From Novosphingobium subterraneum (GTDB taxonomy: Bacteria > Pseudomonadota > Alphaproteobacteria > Sphingomonadales > Sphingomonadaceae), in NCBI RefSeq assembly GCF_000807925.1, contig NZ_JRVC01000019.1:1-64000 (forward strand): 64,000 bases of DNA. Direction: 5' to 3'. This document shows, in pieces, positions 28,603 to 38,147 of the stretch (position 1 is the stretch's first letter; every line of letters begins with the position of its first letter). The translations under genes and the position numbers were made by a program. Below the pieces are notes generated by a model, which saw nothing but the letters and a program-made list of their open reading frames with translations, was not told the DNA's origin and ran no database searches.

Positions 28603-28951
28603 GGTCAACCTTCTGGCGTTCCTGCCCCGGCAAAGGGGCAATTGCGTTCGTGCATGTTGGGGGCATGGTCGCGTGCCGCGCAGGCGCAGTGAACCACGCC
28701 TGCAGATGCGCTGGCGGCATGGCTATTGGCAGGTGATGAGTTTACCGCCGCAGACACAGGATCCATTCCCATTCCACGGCCCCGACGCGCACTGGCGCTC
28801 GTTTGCCTGGCGGGTCAGACGCCCGCTACTTTGTGCTGGCGGACATCCGCCATTTGCAGGCAAAAATCAACCCCGCGCGCGTAATTTGCCTGCTGTGCTG
28901 CGCCTTTTCCGTGATATCTGCGGACCTGGGCTAACGACAGGGAGAGTCATT
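28603..28951. other. 349-base intergenic region without a gene
   Basis: No coding sequence with a credible start is seen here on either strand. It holds the start signals for the minus-strand isomerase pair and the plus-strand YegP-like gene. Small hairpins are visible, for example GCGGG-tcagac-GCCCGC near 28820. GGGAGAG at 28940-28946 is the ribosome-binding site of the YegP-like gene. I see nothing else. Confidence 0.5.
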
Positions 28952-29134
28952 ATGGCGCACCGTTTCGAGATCCGCAGAAACAAGGCAGGCGAGTTTGTCG
29001 CCTACTTCTGCCACAACAGCGAAACCATCTTCTGGACCGAAGGCTACGCTAGCAAGGCCGGCGCCCGGAATGCCATTGAATCGATCCTCAAGAACGGTCC
29101 CGAGGCGGCAGTGGTGGATACGACCACCGATTGA
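28952..29134 (+). CDS. YegP/DUF1508 family small protein
   Basis: A 60-residue protein, MAHRFEIRRNKAGEFVAYFC at the start, then GYASKAGARNAIESILKN. This is one copy of the DUF1508 (YegP) fold, a small beta-beta-beta-alpha unit with a typical FxxYxxxxGxFRF-like strand pair and SKxxAxNGIxSV-like helix. GGGAGAG precedes the ATG. The molecular role of this family is not known. The gene is easy to miss because a longer open frame runs through from upstream. Confidence 0.85.
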   Translation: MAHRFEIRRNKAGEFVAYFCHNSETIFWTEGYASKAGARNAIESILKNGPEAAVVDTTTD

Positions 29135-29157
29135 GAGCTGGGGATGATTGGCCGGTT

Positions 29158-30867
29158 TCAGAACAGGCCATCGTCCTCGTCGTCATCAGGGGCCAACGTC
29201 ACATCCGGCGCGATGGCGATCCCATTCAGGCCAGGAACAAGCGCCTGGTTGTGGATGAGGCGCTCGTCTGCCATCGTGTAGCTTCGCGCCAGATCGTCGA
29301 GCATAGTCTGCAATAGAACCGCCTTGTCACCGTCGACCGGCTGGCAATCCGAACCGGCGCCTTGCAGGACGGACGACAGGTTTCGCATGGGCACTTCCAG
29401 CATCCCTGCTTCCTCCAGTGCATCGATTGCCAGTGCCAGGCTTGATCCCAACTGGTCTGACTCGGCCTCAACCACGGCCATCGCCTGTCGGCCTCTTTCG
29501 TTGCAATCGCCAATCGTGGTGAGGAAGCGGGCGAGGAGTTCCCCCGATGCACCACCGTTCTCGTGCGACTGGCTCTGCAGGCGGTGGCAGGGCGCCGACA
29601 GGTTCGTTTGCGTTCGCTGGATGGCATCGGCGATTGCATCAAGGCGTTCGGAATATGTCCTGATCTCGTTGGCGATGACCATCACCGGTCGTCCGATGGA
29701 TTGCGCAGTGCGGCAGCTCAGACCGATATTGATCGCCATGTGCTGCACATCCAGCCGCAGCCGGGTGATGGCTTCTGCCCGTTCCGTAACTTCGTCGACC
29801 GTCTGCAGGATCAGGTCGAGTGTTGCCATGCCCTCGCTGTTCGCGCGGTCCAGCTGGCGCAGCATCAGGTGCGCCTCGGCAACACTTGCCTCGATGCGCT
29901 CCAGCATGTCACTGTCGCCCTCGCTGGCCTGGTCGTCGTCAAGACCCTGGAGATTTCTGCACTGGCTTTGCAGTCGCGAAAGAGAAGCCGCGAGTTCGGC
30001 CCTGTCGCGCCCATAGTCGGAGACTGCCGCTTCGAACAATGCAGCGAGAACGCGAAGCAACGGTGCGCCAGCAGAGCTGGCCATGCTGCCGTCCTGGCGT
30101 CGCGTTTCAAGCGTGCGCAGGCTCGCCAGCACGTGCTCGAGTCGCTGGCGCACGCTGTCGCCGATCTGCATTGCCTGGATGGCGGCGTGGAGCTCGGTCT
30201 GAATCGCCAGAGCAAGGCCGGCAATGGTCTTGGCCAGGTTGCCAAGACGCATTTGGTGCTGCTGCAGGTTGCCCGCTTCGCGCATCAGCGCATCGGGTAC
30301 CTGCGGGAAGACCTTCGCACATTCGCGATCGAGCAGCCTGTCGTTCTCGCCCATCTCGCGGAGACTTTCGAGAAGCCCTCCGAGCATATGGTCGAGGCCG
30401 CGCAGTTCCCGGTCACCCTGATCGAGCTTGCCGCGCATGGCATCTGCAAATTCCATGAACTGCGGATGGCCCGATGCGGTGATCTTCACGTTCATGCCGT
30501 AAATGTCGAGGACCTGCAGGCAGCGCATGACCTCGCCAGCGCTGGCCCGCAAAGACCGGGCGGCCTCGTGCATGGTCGCGATCTCGTGAGACCTGCCCTG
30601 TACCAGACTGCGCACGTTGCGCAGGGATTCGGCGGCCATCCGCAATCCATTGACCGCTTCGACGCCGACGCCGCCATCGAACATGCCGGTCACTTCGGTC
30701 AGGGCCGAGGTGATCGTCTGGATGCGCGTAACCGACTGGCACAGGTGCGTGCTGGCCATGTCGAAGCTTTCGTCCAGACGCTTGAGCAGCGAGACCAGGT
30801 CCTCGATCAGCGCTGCGTGACCGATGTCCTTGGCGGGAGTGGGGACGACAAGTTTGAGAGCCGCCAT
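29158..30867 (-). CDS. Soluble helical chemosensory companion with degenerate MCP-like tip
   Basis: A 569-residue protein with no signal peptide or membrane segment, almost entirely helical. I do not recognise an established family. It is the last gene of the chemosensory operon, three bases after cheB. Residues 236-246 read GDSVRQRLEHV, similar to a motif in CheZ-like and MCP-like helical proteins. Residues 377-415 (MAINIGLSCRTAQSIGRPVM, then VIANEIRTYSERLDAIADAI) align without gaps to the signalling tip of the two MCPs in the same operon. The framework residues are kept, but the conserved EAARAGE core is lost. It may be a CheA/CheW-array component or adaptor; that is inference from position and sequence. 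Confidence 0.7.
   Translation of the reverse strand: MAALKLVVPTPAKDIGHAALIEDLVSLLKRLDESFDMASTHLCQSVTRIQTITSALTEVTGMFDGGVGVEAVNGLRMAAESLRNVRSLVQGRSHEIATMHEAARSLRASAGEVMRCLQVLDIYGMNVKITASGHPQFMEFADAMRGKLDQGDRELRGLDHMLGGLLESLREMGENDRLLDRECAKVFPQVPDALMREAGNLQQHQMRLGNLAKTIAGLALAIQTELHAAIQAMQIGDSVRQRLEHVLASLRTLETRRQDGSMASSAGAPLLRVLAALFEAAVSDYGRDRAELAASLSRLQSQCRNLQGLDDDQASEGDSDMLERIEASVAEAHLMLRQLDRANSEGMATLDLILQTVDEVTERAEAITRLRLDVQHMAINIGLSCRTAQSIGRPVMVIANEIRTYSERLDAIADAIQRTQTNLSAPCHRLQSQSHENGGASGELLARFLTTIGDCNERGRQAMAVVEAESDQLGSSLALAIDALEEAGMLEVPMRNLSSVLQGAGSDCQPVDGDKAVLLQTMLDDLARSYTMADERLIHNQALVPGLNGIAIAPDVTLAPDDDEDDGLF
29623..29739 (-). other. Degenerate MCP signalling-tip segment
   Basis: This is the part of the 569-residue protein that lines up with the MCP hairpin tip. 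MAIN pairs with LALN, VIANEIR pairs with VVASEVR, and SERL pairs with AERS. The spacing equals that in the two MCPs of the operon. The central receptor residues that contact CheA and CheW in canonical MCPs are replaced. Confidence 0.6.
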
Positions 30868-30870
30868 CGC

Positions 30871-31956
30871 TCAGCGCGCCGTAGCCCGGAGGATTTCCCC
30901 GGCAATGCTATCGAGTCCCAGCACGCGGTCAGCCGCACCGCGCGCGATTGCTTCCTTCGGCATTCCGAACACGACCGAGCTTGCCTCGTCCTGTGCGAAA
31001 GTGCGTGCACCCGCCTCCTTCATCTCGAGCAGTCCGCGCGCTCCGTCATCGCCCATGCCGGTCATGATCACGCCCACCGCATTCGAACCGGCGCACCGCG
31101 CGGCTGATCGGAACAGCACGTCGACTGATGGCTTGTGCCGGGAAACCAGCGGTCCATCGCGGACCGAGACGAGATAGCGCGCGCCCTGTCGCTCCAGCAG
31201 GGTATGCTTGCCACCGGGCGCGATGAGCACATGCCCGCGCATGACGGTGTCACCCTGCTCGGCCTCTTTCACTGAAACTTCGCACAGGGAATTGAGACGG
31301 CTGGCGAACGCTCGCGTAAAGCGCTCTGGCATGTGCTGGACCACGACGATGCCCGGGGAGTTCGCGGGCAGAGCTTCGAGGACCTCGCGCAGGGCTTCGG
31401 TCCCGCCTGTCGACGCGCCGATGCAGACCACCATTTCGGTGGTGCGGCTCATCGCGCGGCCGCTGGGCGGCGGCAGCACGGCATCTGCTGTCAGCTTCTG
31501 CTCCGGCCTCATGCGCGGCGGCACGGGCTTGCGCGCCGTAACGCGGGCCCGGGCAGCGCCCTTCACGACCTCGCAAATGGTTGCGCGGGCTTCACTGAGG
31601 TGGTCGGCCACGCCAAGCCGGGGTTTCAGGATCACATCGACGGCCCCGGCCTCGAGAGCCTGGAGCAGCGTTTCCGAACCCTGCTCTGTCAAGGACGAGC
31701 ACATGACCACGGGCACCGGGCACTGGCTCATCAGCTTGCGCAGGAAAGTGATGCCGTCCATCCTCGGCATTTCGACATCCAGGGTGATCACGTCCGGCAC
31801 TTCGGTCTGGATGATGCGGGCTGCCGCAAATGGATCGGCGGCAGTGCCGATGACTTCCAGTTCGGGGTCTTCCTCCAGGATCGCCTTCATGGTCTGGCGC
31901 ACGCTTGCACTGTCGTCGACCACCAGAACGCGGGTACGTGCGGGGCGCTTGTTCAT
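30871..31956 (-). CDS. cheB: Chemotaxis protein-glutamate methylesterase CheB
   Basis: CheB removes methyl groups from receptor glutamates and can deamidate glutamines. The 361-residue product has an N-terminal receiver domain with phospho-acceptor Asp60 ([15 protein letters not shown]). The C-terminal esterase domain has the triad in order: Ser in [12 protein letters not shown], His in [13 protein letters not shown] and Asp in [15 protein letters not shown]. The linker is rich in Pro and Arg. Its ATG overlaps the cheR stop by four bases, and the 569-residue companion follows three bases later. Confidence 0.97.
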   Translation of the reverse strand: MNKRPARTRVLVVDDSASVRQTMKAILEEDPELEVIGTAADPFAAARIIQTEVPDVITLDVEMPRMDGITFLRKLMSQCPVPVVMCSSLTEQGSETLLQALEAGAVDVILKPRLGVADHLSEARATICEVVKGAARARVTARKPVPPRMRPEQKLTADAVLPPPSGRAMSRTTEMVVCIGASTGGTEALREVLEALPANSPGIVVVQHMPERFTRAFASRLNSLCEVSVKEAEQGDTVMRGHVLIAPGGKHTLLERQGARYLVSVRDGPLVSRHKPSVDVLFRSAARCAGSNAVGVIMTGMGDDGARGLLEMKEAGARTFAQDEASSVVFGMPKEAIARGAADRVLGLDSIAGEILRATAR

Positions 31957-32819
31957 GATGACCTCCGAAATACCGTGCCGGCAACCTGAGTGAGGTCATG
32001 CTTGAAGCCGGTGATCGACTCCGAGTGGCCGAGGAAGAGATAGCCCCCGGGCAAAAGCTGCTCGCACAGACGTTGCACGACCTGCCCCTGCGTCTGCTTG
32101 TCGAAATAGATCAGGACGTTGCGGCAGAAGATGAGATGCACCGGCTGATCGAGTGCATAGGAATCATCGATCAGGTTCAGCCTGCCGAACCCCACGCGAC
32201 GCCGAATTTCGGGAGCAATGCGGATCTCTTGCCGTTGCGGGTCCTTGGATTCGAGAATGTAGCGTCGGCGCAGTGGGGCCGGGACGGGCTCAACCTGTTC
32301 GCGAGGGTAGATCCCCTTCATCGCCGTTGCCAGAACCTCGGTATCGATGTCTGTGGCGATAAGCCGATAGTCGATGCCGCGGTGTTTCGAGGTGAAGTCA
32401 TCCAGCAGCATGGCGATCGTGTACGGTTCGGCGCCCGTCGAACATGCCGCACTCCAGCAGCGGATCTGGCGACACCCTTCCTCTGCATACAGAGGAAGGA
32501 CCGTGCCCGTGAGGTAATCAAAGTGCCCGGGCTCGCGAAAGAAATCGGTCTTGTTGGTGGTGACCGCGTTGATCAGGTGCTCGAGTTCGTCAGGATCGAC
32601 TTGCCCGCCGATAACCAGGTCGCAATACGCGCCCACCGTATCGACGCCGAGCGCCCGGGCGCGCCGCCGCAGCCGCCCCTCCAGCATGGTCTTCTTGCTG
32701 GACTTGATGTTGATGCCGGTTTCAAGCTGGATCAGTTCGGCGAGCGCCTTGAACTGCCTTGCGGAAATGCAATCGCTATCCGGTGCCAGACCAAAGGAGA
32801 GGGGGCTGAGATCGTTCAA
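31953..32819 (-). CDS. cheR: Chemotaxis protein methyltransferase CheR
   Basis: CheR methylates receptor glutamates with S-adenosylmethionine. The 288-residue product has an N-terminal helical domain ([17 protein letters not shown] and [17 protein letters not shown]). The SAM-binding domain shows [33 protein letters not shown] and [13 protein letters not shown]. The end [12 protein letters not shown] is also typical. It overlaps cheB. It lies 41 bases after the first-listed MCP gene in transcription order, so receptor and modification enzymes are co-expressed. Confidence 0.97.
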   Translation of the reverse strand: MNDLSPLSFGLAPDSDCISARQFKALAELIQLETGINIKSSKKTMLEGRLRRRARALGVDTVGAYCDLVIGGQVDPDELEHLINAVTTNKTDFFREPGHFDYLTGTVLPLYAEEGCRQIRCWSAACSTGAEPYTIAMLLDDFTSKHRGIDYRLIATDIDTEVLATAMKGIYPREQVEPVPAPLRRRYILESKDPQRQEIRIAPEIRRRVGFGRLNLIDDSYALDQPVHLIFCRNVLIYFDKQTQGQVVQRLCEQLLPGGYLFLGHSESITGFKHDLTQVAGTVFRRSS

Positions 32820-32860
32820 GTGCGCACCATTTTCATGAGGGTTCTAGGGGCGGTCTTCAA

Positions 32861-34786
32861 TCAGGCCGCCCGGCCGAAGTCGCTGTCCTCTTGGTCTGCC
32901 CCACCACTGGTCAGGTCGAGTGCGAAGCCGTTGAGCCGCTCCTTCTGGTGGGCGACCGAGTTCGGCTTGACGGGCCGAGCCTTCGTGGGAGCCTGAGGCG
33001 CCGACTTTGGCTTCGGCTTGGCGCTGCGCTGCGTGCGCGGTGCCGCTGGCGAGAACGTGCGCTGCTCTTCCAGCTGGAAGAACGCGGTCGTTTGCTGCAA
33101 TTCTTCGGCCCGCGCCGCAAGAGAGTCCGACGTCGAGGAAATCTGTTCCGAAGCGCTGGCGTTTTGCTGGGTCACCTTGTCGAGCTGCTGGATCGCCTCG
33201 TTGATTTGCGAAGCTCCGATGTCTTGTTCGCGGCATGCGGCGCTGATTTCCGACACGAGTTCTGCCGTGCGGCGGATATCCGGTACCAGCTTGCTGAGCA
33301 TTTCGCCCGCTTCGCTCGCTGCCTTCACCGTCTCGGCCGACACCGAAACGATTTCCGCTGCAGCACTCTGGCTGCGTTCGGCCAGCTTGCGCACTTCCGA
33401 CGCAACAACGGCAAAGCCCTTGCCATGCTCTCCTGCGCGCGCGGCTTCGACCGCGGCATTCAGGGCCAGGAGATCGGTCTGGCGCGCGATCTCCTGAACA
33501 ATGCCGATCTTGTCCGCGATCGTGCGCATGGCAATGACGGCCTTGTCGACTGCCGTTCCCGAAAGCTCTGCATCCTTTGAGGACTGGCGCGCGATCTTCT
33601 CGGTCTGCGCCGCATTGTCGGCGTTCTGTTTGATGTTCGCGGCCATCTGCTCCATCGAGGCCGAAGCCTCTTCTGCCGACGCGGCCTGTTCGGTCGCACC
33701 CTGCGATAGCTGCTGCGAGCTGGTTGCCATCTGTGAACTGCCTTCGGCCACCTCGTTGGCGGCAAGGCTCACGTTGCTGGCAAAGGCACGCAGGTTGTCG
33801 ACCAGCACGTTGATCGAATCCCGCATCTTCTGGTGATCGCCCTGGCAATCGATCTCGACCCGCTCACCAAGATCGCCGGCGCTGAGCTTGCTCAGCACGC
33901 GATTGCCTTCTTCGATCGGCAGGATCGTCGCATCGAGCATACCGTTGATGCCACTGATCAGGCTGGCAAAATCCCCCACGAAGCGACGATCGTCGCCACG
34001 CTCGCCGAGGCGACCGGCCGTGGCAGCGCCGATCAGCATCTGGATCTCCGAGGTTATCGCGCGCAGGTTCTGGCGCAGGTTCTCGATGGTGTCGTTGATG
34101 AAGGCCTTCTTGCCCGGCAACTGTTCCATCGGGGCGTTGAAATCACCTTCGCCGAAGGCCTTGATGCATGCCATGGCCTTCTTTTTCACGGCAATGTGGC
34201 TGGCGACCATGTCGTTGATGCCGCGTGCCACGACACCGAAATCCCCGGGAAACCTGGCATGATCGATGACCACGTCGATATCGCCGCGCTCATGCTCGCT
34301 CGCCATGTGGTTCATCTCGGCGATCAATCCGGTCAGACTGCGACGCAACGTCTCGATGGTGTCGTTGATGAACGCCTTCTTGCCCGGCAGCGGATCGAGC
34401 CTGGCGTCGAAGTTGCCGAGGCTGAACTCGTGGACGATGCTCATCGCAAGCTTCTTTACCGCGATGTGCGCGTTTACCAGATGGTTGATGTCAGCGGCAA
34501 TCTCAGCGATTTCCAGCGGAAGATTGTCCGAGGCGATGACCACGTCGATATCGCCCCGCTCATGCTCCGCCGTCATGTGCTTTATCGCGCTGCCAAGCTC
34601 GCGGACCGGAGCCTGCGACTGGTCGAGCAGGCCATTGATCGCGTCGATCAAAGCGCTGGTGCGGGCATTGCAGCCTGAAGCGTGCAGGCGAGCGCCCAGA
34701 TCGCCGTTCGAGATGGCGGCCTCTACGCGGGCAATCTCTTGCTGAACCTGGGCAGAAGACACTGCCGTGAATGGATTGATGACCAT
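32861..34786 (-). CDS. Soluble methyl-accepting chemotaxis protein with two 90-residue repeats
   Basis: A 641-residue receptor without membrane helices, so it senses a cytoplasmic cue. The N-terminal half carries two 90-residue HAMP-like repeats, each ending [16 protein letters not shown] or similar. A further HAMP-like section follows ([19 protein letters not shown]). The signalling domain has the hairpin tip [20 protein letters not shown] followed by [21 protein letters not shown]. The C-terminus ends [20 protein letters not shown] and FGRAA, matching the tail of the other MCP. The ATG at 34786 has AAGGACGG upstream. No PAS, GAF or other ligand domain is obvious. Confidence 0.93.
   Translation of the reverse strand: MVINPFTAVSSAQVQQEIARVEAAISNGDLGARLHASGCNARTSALIDAINGLLDQSQAPVRELGSAIKHMTAEHERGDIDVVIASDNLPLEIAEIAADINHLVNAHIAVKKLAMSIVHEFSLGNFDARLDPLPGKKAFINDTIETLRRSLTGLIAEMNHMASEHERGDIDVVIDHARFPGDFGVVARGINDMVASHIAVKKKAMACIKAFGEGDFNAPMEQLPGKKAFINDTIENLRQNLRAITSEIQMLIGAATAGRLGERGDDRRFVGDFASLISGINGMLDATILPIEEGNRVLSKLSAGDLGERVEIDCQGDHQKMRDSINVLVDNLRAFASNVSLAANEVAEGSSQMATSSQQLSQGATEQAASAEEASASMEQMAANIKQNADNAAQTEKIARQSSKDAELSGTAVDKAVIAMRTIADKIGIVQEIARQTDLLALNAAVEAARAGEHGKGFAVVASEVRKLAERSQSAAAEIVSVSAETVKAASEAGEMLSKLVPDIRRTAELVSEISAACREQDIGASQINEAIQQLDKVTQQNASASEQISSTSDSLAARAEELQQTTAFFQLEEQRTFSPAAPRTQRSAKPKPKSAPQAPTKARPVKPNSVAHQKERLNGFALDLTSGGADQEDSDFGRAA
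34081..34620 (-). repeat. Two tandem 270-bp repeats inside the first MCP gene
   Basis: The sequence TCTCGATGGTGTCGTTGATG recurs at 34081 and 34351, exactly 270 bases apart, in phase with a 90-residue protein repeat. The first protein copy is more divergent ([20 protein letters not shown]). The second matches the repeats in the other MCP closely ([20 protein letters not shown]). Boundaries are taken at the IETLR end of each unit. Confidence 0.85.
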
Positions 34787-34857
34787 GGTTGTTCCCGTCC
34801 TTCTTGTTCCGTTCACCTTGATCGCGGCAGCGCGTTCCGTTCGCTGTCGCGGGTGTT

Positions 34858-35346
34858 TCAGGCGTTGACCAATTGACCTTCGCTGCCGATCCCGATGGCA
34901 TCTTCGGTCGTGAAAATCCGGGCCGCGTCGACGATGACCACGAAGCCCGTGTCCCGGCGCACCACGCCGGTTATGTATTCGGAGTTCCAGCTGATCCCGA
35001 TATCCGGGGCAGGTTCTATGTCCGCCTTCTCGAAACTCGTGACGCTCAACACCCGGTCGATGACAACGCCCAGCGTAAGCAGGCGGTCGGTCAACCGCAC
35101 ATCGAGGATCAGGATGCGCGTGGCCAGCGTGGGGTCGGCAGACGGCAGGCCGAGACGCCGGCGGAAGTCGACCGTGGGCACGCCTTGGCCGCGAAGATCC
35201 GTCAGGCCGATGAAATGCGCAGGCCCATTCGGCAGGTAGGAGGGTGGCGCATAATCGAGGATTTCGCGCACTAGAGCGACGGGTATGGCAAAAACCTCGT
35301 TGCCCAGGCCGAATTCCACGACCTGAAGTTCACCCGCGCTGCTCAT
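34858..35346 (-). CDS. cheW: Chemotaxis coupling protein CheW
   Basis: CheW couples receptors to the kinase CheA in the signalling array. The 162-residue product has the SH3-like CheW core: [43 protein letters not shown] and [21 protein letters not shown]. It lies between the two MCP genes. Its start overlaps the stop of the longer MCP by four bases, and 71 bases separate its stop from the shorter MCP. A second cheW precedes the longer MCP, so each receptor has its own adaptor gene upstream. Confidence 0.95.
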   Translation of the reverse strand: MSSAGELQVVEFGLGNEVFAIPVALVREILDYAPPSYLPNGPAHFIGLTDLRGQGVPTVDFRRRLGLPSADPTLATRILILDVRLTDRLLTLGVVIDRVLSVTSFEKADIEPAPDIGISWNSEYITGVVRRDTGFVVIVDAARIFTTEDAIGIGSEGQLVNA

Positions 35347-37655
35347 GCTGCGCGTCCGAAGTCTGCATCGTCGGCGTCGGCGCCACCGTCGGTAAGGTTG
35401 AGGGCAAAGCCGGCCAGTCGCTCCTTCTGTTCGGCTACGCTGTTGCGCTTTACCGGCTTGGTGGCCACGCGCGGCGTCACGCCGGTCTTGCGCGGCGGAC
35501 TTGCCTGGCGGCGGCTTTGCGTACTTTGACGCGGCTCGGCATAGCTATTGCCGGTCCGGAAGAAGGAAATGGCGCTCTGCAATTCCTCGGCCTGCGATGC
35601 AAGTTCCTCGGACGTGGACGAAATCTGGTCCGACGCGCTGGCATTGATCTGCGTGACCTTGTCGAGCTGCTGGATGGCTTCGTTGATCTGCGACGCGCCG
35701 ATGTCCTGCTCGCGGCAGGCTGCGCTGATCTCCGTCACGAGTTCGGCTGTGCGGCGAATGTCCGGAACCAGTCGCGCCAGCATTTCGCCCGCGTCGGTCG
35801 CCACCTTGACCGTCTCTGACGAAACCGAGACGATTTCGGCTGCCGCGCTCTGGCTGCGCTCGGCCAGCTTGCGCACTTCCGAGGCGACAACTGCAAAGCC
35901 CTTGCCGTGTTCGCCTGCGCGCGCGGCCTCGACCGCAGCGTTCAGGGCAAGCAGGTCGGTCTGCCGCGCGATTTCCTGGACGATGCTGATCTTCTCGGCG
36001 ATCGTGCGCATGGCGTTGACTGCCTTCTCGACTGCCTGGCCCGAAACTTCAGCGTCCTTGGAAGATTGGCGGGCGATCTTCTCTGTCTGCGCCGCGTTGT
36101 CGGCGTTCTGTTTGATGTTCGCCGCCATCTGCTCCATCGACGCAGACGCTTCCTCGGCCGAGGCGGCTTGCTCGGTCGCGCCCTGGGAGACCTGCTCGGA
36201 GCTTGCTGCCAGCTGGCGGCTCCCGGCCGAGACGTTGTCAACCGCAGCCGAGGTCGTGCCGACGACAGTCCGCAGCTTGTCGATCATCGTGATCAGCGCG
36301 CTGCCGAGTTGGTCCTCATCCGACAGCGCCCGGTATTCGACCGTGAGATCGCCATCGGCGATGCGGTCGGCCACGCCGGCGGTCTTTTTCAGGTTTGATA
36401 CCAGGGAATTGATGGCGTCACGCATCCGCTGATGATCGCCGTGGCATTCGATATTGACGGTTTCCTGCAGGTTGCCGATGCTGACCAGCCGCAGAACGCG
36501 GTTGCCTTCTTCGATGGGCAGGATGATGGCATCGAGCATGCCGTTGATGCCGCTCACGAGGCGGGCGAAGTCACCGACAAAGCGCGAGGCAATGCCTCGC
36601 TCCGACAGGCGCCCTTCGGTCGCTGCCACGATCAGCCGCTGGATCTCTGCGGTGATCTCGCGCAGGTTCGTGCGCAAGGTTTCGATCGTGTCGTTGATGA
36701 AGGCTTTCTTGCCCGGGAACTGCTCGAGCGGGGCGTCGAAATTGCCCTCGCCGAACGCCTTCACGCAGGCCATGGCCTTCTTCTTCACCGCGATGTGGCC
36801 CGCGACCATTTCGTTGATGCCGCGCGCAACCAGTCCGAAATCGCCCTCGAACCTGGCATCGTCGATCGTCACGTCGATATCGCCGCGATCATGTTCGGCC
36901 GCCATGTGCTTCATCTCGGCGATCAGGCCCGTCAGGTTGCCGCGCAGGGTTTCGATCGTATCGTTGATGAAGGCCTTCTTGCCCGGGAACTGTTCGAGCG
37001 GTGCCTTGAAGTTGCCTTCGCCGAACTCCTTGACGCAGGCCATGGCCTTTTTCTTCACCGCGATGTGCCCGGCAACCATGTCGTTGATGCCGCGTGCCAC
37101 GATGCCGAAATCGCCCGGGAACTTCGCATGGTCGATGACCACGTCGATATCGCCGCGATCATGCTCGCTCGACATGTGGTTCATTTCCGAGATCAGCCCG
37201 ACAAGATTGCCGCGCAAGGTCTCGATCGTGTCGTTGATGAACGCCTTCTTGCCGGGCAGCTGTTCCATCGGCGCGTCGAAATTGCCTTGGCTGAATTCGC
37301 GCACGCAGGCCATCGCCTGTTTCTTGACGTTGATGTGTGCTGCAACGAGCTCGTTGATCTGTGTCGCCATGATGCCAAGCTTGCCGGGCAGGGCATTGGC
37401 GTCGATCACGACATCGATATCGCCGGCTGCATGTTCGTCGGTCATCCGGGCGATCTGCGTGGACAGGTCCTGAACCGGATTGGTGACGGCATCCAGCAGC
37501 CGATTGAACGCCGCCATCACCGCCCGGGTCGGGGCATTTCCGGAGGTTTCATCAAGCCGAAGCAGAAGATTACCCGTAGCAAGCGCCTGCTCGACCCGGC
37601 TTACCTCATCGAGAACCTGCTGTTCGGAAACTCTCGAAAAAACATTGCGCATCAT
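35343..37655 (-). CDS. Soluble methyl-accepting chemotaxis protein with three 90-residue repeats
   Basis: A 770-residue cytoplasmic receptor, paralogue of the shorter MCP. Three 90-residue HAMP-like repeats occupy roughly residues 55-325. HAMP-like segments follow ([20 protein letters not shown] and [20 protein letters not shown]). The signalling domain (residues about 470-720) is nearly identical to that of the shorter MCP. The tail ends [20 protein letters not shown] plus one alanine. An open frame extends upstream to 38069, but the ATG at 37655 has GGAGG before it and overlaps the cheW stop (ATGA). No membrane segment is seen. Confidence 0.93.
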   Translation of the reverse strand: MMRNVFSRVSEQQVLDEVSRVEQALATGNLLLRLDETSGNAPTRAVMAAFNRLLDAVTNPVQDLSTQIARMTDEHAAGDIDVVIDANALPGKLGIMATQINELVAAHINVKKQAMACVREFSQGNFDAPMEQLPGKKAFINDTIETLRGNLVGLISEMNHMSSEHDRGDIDVVIDHAKFPGDFGIVARGINDMVAGHIAVKKKAMACVKEFGEGNFKAPLEQFPGKKAFINDTIETLRGNLTGLIAEMKHMAAEHDRGDIDVTIDDARFEGDFGLVARGINEMVAGHIAVKKKAMACVKAFGEGNFDAPLEQFPGKKAFINDTIETLRTNLREITAEIQRLIVAATEGRLSERGIASRFVGDFARLVSGINGMLDAIILPIEEGNRVLRLVSIGNLQETVNIECHGDHQRMRDAINSLVSNLKKTAGVADRIADGDLTVEYRALSDEDQLGSALITMIDKLRTVVGTTSAAVDNVSAGSRQLAASSEQVSQGATEQAASAEEASASMEQMAANIKQNADNAAQTEKIARQSSKDAEVSGQAVEKAVNAMRTIAEKISIVQEIARQTDLLALNAAVEAARAGEHGKGFAVVASEVRKLAERSQSAAAEIVSVSSETVKVATDAGEMLARLVPDIRRTAELVTEISAACREQDIGASQINEAIQQLDKVTQINASASDQISSTSEELASQAEELQSAISFFRTGNSYAEPRQSTQSRRQASPPRKTGVTPRVATKPVKRNSVAEQKERLAGFALNLTDGGADADDADFGRAA
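36681..37490 (-). repeat. Three tandem 270-bp repeats inside the second MCP gene
   Basis: TTCGATCGTGTCGTTGATGA-like sequences recur at 36681, 36951 and 37221, exactly 270 bases apart. At the protein level the two repeats nearest the signalling domain are almost identical ([44 protein letters not shown]). The N-terminal one is more divergent ([20 protein letters not shown]). The unit most resembles a double HAMP domain, which in poly-HAMP sensors also repeats at about 90 residues. Confidence 0.88.
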
Positions 37656-38143
37656 GCGGCCTCCGCGAGGGACGTGAAGATTGTGGGCAAATCGGGAATG
37701 ACGATGACCGACCCCGGCTGGCGCACCAGTTCGCGCGCGAATTCGCGCTTCCAGCGCATGCCCAGCACGGGCGGCTCGCTGCTGTGCGCCTTGTCGAGGA
37801 TCGTCACTTCGTGGACCTTGTCCGAGCGCAGCCCGATCTGGAGCGGCTCTCCGTCGATCTCGGTCTCGATCACGACGATGCGGTGATCGGCACTGGCCTC
37901 CTCGCCGGGATTGCGCGGCATGCCGAAGGCCACCCGCAGATCGGCGATCGGGATGATCTTGCCGCGAAAGTTGACGACACTGGCCACCAGATCCGGTGCG
38001 CCCGGAACGGGCGTTTCGGGCAGCAGGTCGAGTATCTCGCGGATGCTGACGGCCTCGATCGCCAGGCATTCATCGCCTACGTCGAATGTCAGCACTTCCA
38101 GTTGGCCGTTGTCATCCCATGGCGTTGTGCTGGTCGTGGTCAT
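37652..38143 (-). CDS. cheW: Chemotaxis coupling protein CheW, second copy
   Basis: A 163-residue CheW with the core motifs [40 protein letters not shown] and [18 protein letters not shown]. The frame is open to 38236, but the ATG at 38143 ([11 protein letters not shown]) starts right after the cheA stop at 38148 and is preferred. The stop overlaps the ATG of the longer MCP, suggesting coupled synthesis of adaptor and receptor. Confidence 0.94.
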   Translation of the reverse strand: MTTTSTTPWDDNGQLEVLTFDVGDECLAIEAVSIREILDLLPETPVPGAPDLVASVVNFRGKIIPIADLRVAFGMPRNPGEEASADHRIVVIETEIDGEPLQIGLRSDKVHEVTILDKAHSSEPPVLGMRWKREFARELVRQPGSVIVIPDLPTIFTSLAEAA

Positions 38144-38147
38144 GGCG

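Noticed and set aside
28735-28951. An extended reading frame before the YegP-like gene
   Set aside because: The frame is open, but the sequence is not conserved-looking, has no ribosome-binding site, and the DUF1508 fold starts at 28952 after GGGAGAG.
37656-38069. N-terminal extension of the longer MCP by 138 residues
   Set aside because: The extension is an out-of-frame reading of cheW, very rich in Arg and Gly. GGAGG and the ATGA overlap mark the start at 37655.
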